This document shows positions 57,641 to 64,000 of a DNA stretch of 64,000 nt, piece by piece. The translations under genes were made by a program, and so were the position numbers. The notes below the pieces were generated by a model. The model did not search any database. It saw nothing but the letters and a program-made list of their open reading frames with translations, and was not told the origin of the DNA. How positions within the stretch are numbered: position 1 is the first letter of the stretch; every line of letters starts with the position of its first letter. This DNA is from Amphiura filiformis (Eukaryota > Echinodermata > Ophiuroidea > Amphilepidida > Amphiuridae). Where the stretch lies: positions 41,242,726 to 41,306,725 of the forward strand of contig NC_092637.1 of NCBI RefSeq assembly GCF_039555335.1. Direction: 5' to 3'.

Positions 57641-57658
57641 TGGGGCTCCTCGTCAGGG
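57641..57658 (+). other. Candidate primer binding site
   Basis: TGGGGCTCCTCGTCAGGG begins four bases after the LTR. The initial TGG is complementary to a tRNA CCA end. The identity of the tRNA is not certain. Confidence 0.5.
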
Positions 57659-57716
57659 AAATACACTGTAAAAAGGTTGACATTTATTTACTATGTCTTG
57701 AAAGTAAAAGTACAGT

Positions 57717-58831
57717 ATGGCAGAGTTCAAAGCAGAAGAGTTTCTTGAAACTATAAATTGGGAGAAGTTTGATGAGTTGAAGAAGCCTGATTTATTAGCA
57801 TTTGCCAAACATTATAACTGGAAAGTAAAGCAAGCTACAAGAAAGCAAATAATCAAAAATGCCTTGATTGATGTTTTGGTCGGGGAGGACATTTTTGATG
57901 AATCCTTGTTGGCAGAGAAAATGGAGGTAGAAACTCAAAAATTGGCGAGGACTCAGCATTTAAGTTGAAAGAGTTGGAAATTTAATTAGAAATGAAGAAA
58001 ATGGAAATGGACCAAAAAATAATGGAAATAGAAATGGACCAAAAAGAAAAACTGGAAATGATCAAGTTAGAGAATGAAAATAAAGAAAAACAAGAAAGGC
58101 TAGACACTGAAAAACAAAAACTGGCAATGGAAGACAAAGCTCGCCAAGACAAGATGGCGCTTGAACACCAAAAGTTGGAACTTGAAAAAAAGAAAAACAA
58201 ACAAAGCTGCAAATAGAAGCACATTTGAAAGAAAAAGAAATTGAGGAAAAGTACAAGTTTGAACAAAAGAAGTTGGCAAAGCTAGGTGACAAATACTCAT
58301 CAAGTTTCTCCTCAAAGTCAGAGTTTGATGTTACAAAGTATGTAAAGCTTGTGCCTAAATTCAAATAAAAGGAAGTTGACGAGTATTTTCAACATTTTGA
58401 AAAGGTAGCTACAAATTTGAAATGGCCTCCAGAGCATTGGACCCTACTGTTACAAAGTAGTTTTGTGGGGAAGGCCAGGGAAACTTACTCAGCTCTACCA
58501 ATAGAGAAGTGTAATAATTATGAAGAAGTCAAACAGGCAGTTCTCAAGGCCTATGAACTGGTGCCTGAAGCATACAGACAAAAGTTCAGAGATTCAAGAA
58601 AGCAAGCAGATCAAACTCATGTAGAATTTGCTAGAGTAAAAGAACAAATGTTTGACAGGTGGCTTGGGTCAAAAGAAGTCAAAGATGATTTCCGCCAACT
58701 TAAGCAATTAGTTCGTATAGAAGAGTTCAAGAAATGTGTCCACGTTGACATTAAAACCCATTTGGATGAAAGTGCTAGCAAAATTAAGACGCTAAACGAA
58801 GCGGCGACAATGGCGGACGACTATAGCCTAA
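57717..58831 (+). pseudogene. gag: N-terminal domain, coiled coil and SCAN-like capsid
   Basis: Starts with ATG at 57,717 after the leader. An 80-residue N-terminal domain is followed by a long charged coiled coil (57,990-58,290, rich in Lys/Glu with Met/Leu) and a SCAN-like capsid region (58,350-58,825) with DEYFQHFEKVA, TYSALP, YEEVKQAVLKAYEL and FDRWL. SCAN domains of vertebrate zinc-finger proteins are thought to derive from Gmr1-type gag. A frameshift near 57,960, another near 58,215 and an in-frame TAA at about 58,366 break it; a small DNA element then interrupts it at 58,832. Confidence 0.8.
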
Positions 58832-59115
58832 CCCTAACCGCCTAAGGGCTTTTTGGCGACGGGAAGGGAAAGAAGGAAAGAATAAAGAGAGAAAAGAAGG
58901 AAATAAGTTGTTTGCTCTGGGTGGGATTCGAACCCGAGACCCTCGCATGCCAGGCACTGGGTCGGCGACACTTTGCCACGGGTCTTGGGCTTCGCTGGCC
59001 AGCGAAACCGTGCCTATATATCACTTAGGGCGATTGCGTCATCACACCACGTGGGATGCATGCACGAACAGCGCTTATATCAAGTAGTATTTTGTAGTAT
59101 ACCGTCCTGTTAGGG
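58832..59115. mobile_element. 284-bp TTAA-flanked MITE inside gag, with tRNA-like module
   Basis: Ends CCCTAACCGCC and GGACTGTTAGGG-like (right end TCCTGTTAGGG), flanked by CTAA (58,828-58,831) and TTAA (59,116-59,119). TTAA target plus CCC/GGG ends suggests a piggyBac-like non-autonomous element. Removing it joins the gag frame on both sides. Inside on minus is a B box GGGTTCGAATCCC (58,922-58,935) with a tRNA-like segment upstream. Confidence 0.75.
58915..58995 (-). repeat. tRNA-like module inside the gag MITE
   Basis: On minus TCTCGGGTTCGAATCCCACC follows GGCACTGG-type sequence with an imperfect anticodon arm. The T arm is good, the acceptor is not. Confidence 0.5.
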
Positions 59116-59930
59116 TTAACTCACAAATTGAATGCGAGTAGATTTGGTCATAACAGAAGTTATTCAAACAGGTTCAGCCATAATCAACCTAGAACAAATC
59201 AGGGTGGTACACAAGAAGAGAGATCTCAGTCTAATTCACAGCATAGTGCTGGTGGTAGAGGGACCCCAGGGAGTTCAGGTAACAAAGCAAAATTTGGGAC
59301 TGAATTTAAATCCAAAGTAACTTGTACTCATTGTAAGAGACCAGGGCATACGATGACCCAGTGTTATTTCTTAAAAGGCAGACAAGGCGCACAAAAACAG
59401 CAGCAAACTGCTAGTAATACTGTGGGATGTGAAGTGTCACTTGAGTCAAAGAAAAAAGTCAGTCAAATCAAGAGACAAGAATTCCCACAAAAGGGAGGTG
59501 AGACAGACAAGGTGTGTGAAGAATTTGAACCATTTGTGTTAGAGGGAGTAGTATCACTTGGTGAGAATGGTAGTCCAAAGCCCATTAAGATTGTGCGAGA
59601 TACGTGTTGTGCACGGTCTATGATTCTGGAAGGAACTTTGCCCTTTAATGAGGATAGTTCAGCTGGTGATGCTTTGATCCAGGGTATTGGGATGGAAATA
59701 CTTAATGTACCTCTCCACAAAGTTAACTTGACATCCGACTTGGTTTCTGGTCCTGTAACCATATGAGTTAGACATGAATTACCAGTCAAGGGAGTGTCCA
59801 TGTTGCTAGGAAATGATTTGGCAGGGGGAATGTTTTTCCTGACCCAATAGTCACAGATAAGCCGTGTATACAGGATGATAATAGTGAGGAAGAGGAGATA
59901 TTTCCCGCATTTATTAGTTTTTCAAACTAA
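59116..59930 (+). pseudogene. Nucleocapsid zinc knuckle and aspartic protease region
   Basis: The frame reopens after the MITE. The zinc knuckle CTHCKRPGHTMTQC (59,323-59,364) is an intact CX2CX4HX4C. The protease follows: after PIKIVRD the catalytic D-T-G is D-T-C (59,599-59,607), one base from Gly, so the enzyme is probably inactive. A stop at 59,764 breaks the protease's second half, which continues as KGVSMLLGNDLAGG in the same frame. Confidence 0.75.
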
Positions 59931-60345
59931 ACATCATGCACAACCAAACTGTAGGCTTAAACAGCTAAATGTGATAAAATGCTAATGTACGACAGATGCT
60001 TTTGAGTCATTCTCAACTTTAATTTCCCCCTTTTTTTACAAAATTATTAACTTTAATAGCATTTGTAAAAGCTTTTTCGGATATAAAATGTATCATTTAA
60101 TGACAAAATTGGTGGCGCTATTTAATAACTGGAAATTACTCTTTCAAGCTTTTAATGCAAATAATTCCTTTTATTGTTTGATAAAATATGTTTATAAAAT
60201 TTCCTCGTTGCTTGTTACACCTATTCCAGATGTTTTAATGGCGGTATTAATCACCTACCACTTGCAAATAAAGAAATATGATTCAGGATAAATAGCGCCA
60301 TCTATAGTTTGCATTTAGTTAATAATAAAGCCAATTCTATATACA
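59930..60345. other. Non-coding insertion between protease and integrase
   Basis: About 400 bp of AT-rich DNA without gag-pol character. It includes a 188-bp element with perfect 12-bp inverted ends TGGCGCTATTTA (60,113-60,300). Exact limits of the whole insertion are unclear. Confidence 0.5.
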
Positions 60346-61859
60346 TCAAACAACCGTGTGACACAGGCAATGAGTAAGAGAGCCTCATTAGAAACAATTG
60401 AGGACAACCAAATTGATGACTTAGGCTACAATTTGGAAGACACATTTGTGTCACAGTTGAATGAGAAAGAAGATAAACTTCCTTCTCCTGGGGATAAAAT
60501 ACCCCTAAAAATGACACAGCCTCTGAGCATGAACGAATTGGGGATACATTGAAAGACCCATTAAGTCATGACAAAATGACCTAGAACTCAAAGAGATCAA
60601 TCAAAGGGCATTGACCCTAGAAGAAGCAGAACAAAATTCTGTCTGTTTTTACAAACAAGATGGTGTGCTAATGAGAAAATGGCGCCCCCTGATGTACCTG
60701 TCGATGATTGTGGTACCAAAAGTATATCACACTGAAGTAATTAACATAGCACATGATAGTCCCATGGCAGGGCATTTGGGTGTTAAGAAAACTCATGAAA
60801 GAATTCTGAGACATTTCTGGTGGCCCACTCTCATATGCCAAGTTGTAGGGAAGCCAAATCAGAAAATACCTCCTGCTCCATTAAAGCCAATTCCAGCCTT
60901 TGATGAACCATTTAGTAGGGTTATTATTGATTATGTAGGCCCCCTACCAAAGACTAAGTCAGGTAATCAATACCTTCTGACAACTATGTGCGCGTCAACA
61001 CGCTTTCCTGAAGCCATACCCATGAGAAATATTAAAGCAGTGACTATAGTGAAAGCTTAACCAAGTTCTTCACATTTGTGGGGCTCCCCAAGTCCATACA
61101 GTCAGATCAAGGATCAAACTTTACTTCTGGAGTATTTCAGCAGGTCATGTATCAATTAGGTATAGAACAGTATACCTCAAGTGCTTACCATCCAGAATCA
61201 CAATGTGCACTAGAAAGGTTCCACCAAACATTGAAAAACATGATCAGGACATACTGTTTGGAATTTCAGAGTGACTGGTATGAGGGAGTGCACTTATTGT
61301 TGTTTGCTGCTAGGGAAGCTGTTCAGGAAACTTTGGGATTTAGTCCTTTTGAGTTAGTGTTTGGACACACAGTGCGCGGGCCCTTAAAAATGAGAAATCA
61401 GATATCAATTTATTGGATTATGTCTCTAATTTTAAGCATAGGCTTAACAGAGTAACTGATATCGCCAAAGAAAACTTGAAACAGGGTCAGGCCAAAATGA
61501 AGCAATGGTATGATACACATGCCAAAGAGAGAGTGTTCAAACCAGGTGACAAAGTTCTAGTACTGTTTCCAATTCCAGGACACCCATTACAAGCCAGATA
61601 CCATGGCCCATGTGAGGTAGAGTCAAAAGTGGGTGAAGTAGATTATATTATCAAGACTCCTGGTAGACGCAAGAGCAGGCAGTTATGCCACATAAATATG
61701 CTCAAAGAGTACTATGTTGAAAGAAGTGACAGTGGCATTCCAAAACCTGTGTGTACAGTAAAACACGCCAATGTAGACAAGAGTAAAGATGACAATTCTG
61801 ATGTCCATTTGACCAGGATAAAGAGCTGGAGCACAAAGAGTAAAATTGAACAATTCTGA
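60346..61859 (+). pseudogene. Integrase, upstream of reverse transcriptase
   Basis: A linker with several stops (60,346-60,600) leads to the HHCC region (HDSPMAGHLGVKKTHERI, then FWWP). Here the segment before CQVVGKPNQK is shortened, so the first Cys of the zinc finger is missing. The catalytic core has IIDYVGPLP (Asp), QSDQGSNF (Asp) and ESQCALERFHQTLKN (Glu), all present. The C-terminal domain has KQWYD, FKPGDKVLVLFP and ARYHGPCEV. Frameshifts near 61,057 and 61,410 break it. Confidence 0.85.
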
Positions 61860-63221
61860 CAATTCTGATGTGCTCACTTATTTGGACTCAAAGTTAGGTC
61901 ATCTTTCTCAAGATCAACAAAGTCAAATTGCAAATTTGATTCACAAATTTGACAATATATTTCCTGATACACCAAGTAGAACAAATGCTGCATTTCATGA
62001 TGTAGATGTTGGTGATACAAAACCAATCAAGCAGCATCCTTACAGAGTCAATCCATTGAAAATGAAACATCTCAAAAATGAGATCAATTATATGTTAAAC
62101 AATGATATCATAGAACCAAGTAGTAGTGAGTGGAGTTCACCATGCATTCTTGTTCCCAAGCCTGATGGTTCATACAGATTAGTAGCAGATATGAGAGCTG
62201 GAAATGTTCATTCAAAGACAGACTCGTACCCAATTCCAAGAATTGATGATTGCATAGACAAAATTGGGAATGCAAAATTTGTTAACAAATTTGATCTTTT
62301 GAAAGGGTACTGGCAGGTTCCACTCAGAGACCGTGCCAAAGAGATTTCTGCCATTCGGGTTGAAAAACGCGCCAGCGACATTTGAGAGAATGGTGAACCA
62401 AATTGTGGCAGACATAGAGGGATGTGAAGCGTATGTAGATGATTTGATTGTTTACAGTCAAACTTGGGAACAACACATGGAACAACTCCATCAATTGTTT
62501 AAGAAGCTGTCTGAAGTACAATTGACAGTCAATCTGGTAAAAAGTGAGTTTTGTCATGCCACAGTCACATACTTAGGATATGTTGTAGGTCAAGGTCAGG
62601 TGAAACCTATCAAAGCTAAAGTTGAAGTAATTGAGCAATACCCCACACCTGTAAACAAGAAGGCACTAATGGGATTTCTAGGAATGGTTGGCTATTATAG
62701 AAAGTTCTGTCCAAACTTTTCAGAGATAGCTGATTTGTTAAAGAAAGATGAAAAATTTGGTCAGAACAGTGTGAAAATGCTTTTCACAAAGTCAAATCAG
62801 TTCTCATGAGTTCACCAGTACTTACTGCACCTGATTTTCAGAAGCAGTTCAAGTTGACTGTTGATGCCAGTGCCATAGGCTGTGGAGGTGTTGTGATGCA
62901 AGAGGGTGAAGATCAAATTGACCACCCTATATGTTACTTTTCAAGGAAATTCAACAAGCACCAGAGAAATTACTCCACAATTGAGAAGGAGTGTCTAGCA
63001 TTGCTATTAGCATTGCTACATTTTGATGTGTATTTGGATACCACAGTATACCCTGTGCTTGTTTTCACAGATCAGAATCCCCTCACCATCGCCAACAGGA
63101 TGAAGAACAAAAAACAAAGACTGGCGAGGTGGATTTGACCTTGCAAGAGTACAATCTGGACATCAAACATATTAAGGGAAAAGACAATGTAATCGCTGAT
63201 GCCCTGTCCAGAATTGCATAA
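61846..63221 (+). pseudogene. Reverse transcriptase and RNase H
   Basis: The RT has SSEWSSPCILVPKPDGSYRL, KFDLLKGYWQVPL (catalytic Asp), LPFGLKNAPATFERMV and YVDDLIVYS (catalytic YVDD intact). RNase H has LTVDASAIGCGGV, EKECLALLLAL, VFTDQNPL and the end IKGKDNVIADALSRIA with TAA at 63,219. Frameshifts lie near 62,335, 62,800 and 63,135. This block follows the integrase, the reverse of normal Ty3/gypsy order. Nothing envelope-like follows; only about 150 bp separate the stop and the 3' LTR. Confidence 0.87.
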
Positions 63222-63370
63222 AACCTGACAAACAAAAATTTCCTTTAAAAGGGAAGTTGTGTGTGACATGTAGTCACAGTGTATGATGAGTTTTAAAAAT
63301 ACTCAAAGTTGATAATATGTTGAAGTTGGTGTAAAAGAAGCAAACATTTAAGAAGGTTTTCATTACATTC

Positions 63371-63379
63371 GAGGGAGGG
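63371..63379 (+). other. Polypurine tract
   Basis: GAGGGAGGG directly before the 3' LTR, the usual plus-strand primer site. Confidence 0.75.
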
Positions 63380-64000
63380 TGTGATGTGCCCTGAGTAATT
63401 TAATTTAATTTAATTATTTAACTTTGTTTACAAGCTGAAAGTATGTCATGAGATGGGAAACCCCCTTGTACGTGCGTGATAATGGTGTGAAAAGTCATTT
63501 TGGAATTCCCCCAAAATTATTGTAAACAAAGTCAGATCTATGTTTGGAGCTTGGAAATTCCCAGTTCATTATTGCACCATCAGGAAAAACCCCCAGGAAG
63601 TGATGTAATGTGAAAGGTGAATGTGTATAATTAATCTTGGGAAATCCCAAAATTGCAGCAATGTTGTGAAAATGTGATTGAAGTAATGGTTTATTATTAG
63701 ATGATGAGTTTTTGCATGAGCACTGGTATAAAAGGCTGGAGGCTTAAGTTGGGACTTTACAGAATGTCATGGGAGATTGTAAACTCCACATGTGTGTGAT
63801 GGTCTTCGTGCTTCAAAAAGAAGTACATTTTAACAAGTTTATATAGCCAATAATTGAGCTATTTTAATACAGCAACGAAGGAGATTGCGAGCATACAAGA
63901 GTGCTCTTCCTCATCAAAGGATTAAAGTTCTTCTGTCGAATTGCTGGAGTTTGCTGGGTTTGTGAAGGCCACGCATCTGTCAAAAAACAGCGGAGCTGTG
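63380..64000 (+). repeat. 3' LTR (partial, runs off window)
   Basis: Starts TGTGATGTGCCCTGAG and matches the 5' LTR to its own position 572. It has 49 bp more: a 34-bp segment near 63,834-63,867 and about 15 bp near 63,885-63,903. TATA candidate GGTATAAAAGGCTGG near 63,725. Confidence 0.88.

Larger units (their letters stand above)
56699..64000 (+). mobile_element. Gmr1-type Ty3/gypsy LTR retrotransposon (3' LTR cut by window end)
   Basis: Two LTRs (56,699-57,636 and from 63,380) enclose gag, nucleocapsid, protease, integrase, reverse transcriptase and RNase H in that order. Integrase before RT, with a SCAN-like capsid, is the mark of the Gmr1 lineage of Ty3/gypsy elements, first known from fish and also found in invertebrates. 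Internal stops, frameshifts and at least two small insertions (58,832-59,115; about 59,930-60,345) show that the copy is dead. It has no envelope-like ORF. Confidence 0.88.

Overview
This is a piece of an animal genome, not a prokaryotic one. Short coding exons with GT/AG splice sites lie in large introns packed with transposon remnants, and one 200-base run of N marks an assembly gap. The two host genes (a Tie-type receptor tyrosine kinase and a cysteine-rich multi-membrane-pass protein with ephrin-receptor-like repeats), tRNA-headed SINEs, Penelope relics and a Gmr1-type LTR retrotransposon together suggest a marine invertebrate deuterostome such as an echinoderm or hemichordate. That assignment is an inference.

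Layout. Positions 1-33,606 hold the 5' half of a Tie-like receptor gene on the minus strand. I placed 12 exons by splice sites and reading phase: signal peptide (33.6 kb), Ig-like 1 (26.8-27.1 kb), Ig-like 2 (18.7-18.9 kb), three EGF exons (16.6, 15.1 and 13.5 kb), four single-exon FN3 domains (7.0-4.0 kb) and a fifth FN3 split over two exons (2.2 kb and the window start). Transmembrane and kinase exons must lie left of the window. A decayed copy of the Ig-like 2 exon sits 3 kb upstream of exon 1 (36.7-37.0 kb). Positions 39,618-42,596 hold the 3' end of the second gene, also on minus, with a one-base frameshift in its large exon.

The introns and intergenic DNA hold a dense set of mobile elements, many with readable ends. 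They include a TTAA-flanked foldback family (at least three near-complete copies). A nest in the Ig1-Ig2 intron consists of a 3.9-kb TTA-flanked element, holding a 2.1-kb hAT-like element with perfect 8-bp target duplications, holding a smaller inverted-repeat element. Next to it is a 917-bp element built almost wholly from one palindromic half-site. At 45.0-50.5 kb, long inverted arms are split by a 5'-truncated LINE. From 53.0 to 56.2 kb come a minisatellite with a palindromic unit, a tandem array of nuclear-receptor-like half-sites, and a cluster of TGACGGATG motifs.

From 56,699 to the window end lies a Ty3/gypsy-class LTR retrotransposon with two LTRs (the 3' one cut by the window edge), a SCAN-like gag, and integrase placed before reverse transcriptase, the unusual Gmr1 order. 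It is broken by stops, frameshifts and inserted small elements and is almost certainly inactive. I saw no CRISPR array, operon or convincing intact tRNA or rRNA gene. The most unusual signals are the palindrome-built 917-bp element, the recurring tRNA-like modules next to or inside mobile elements, and the nested insertions with a related unoccupied site.
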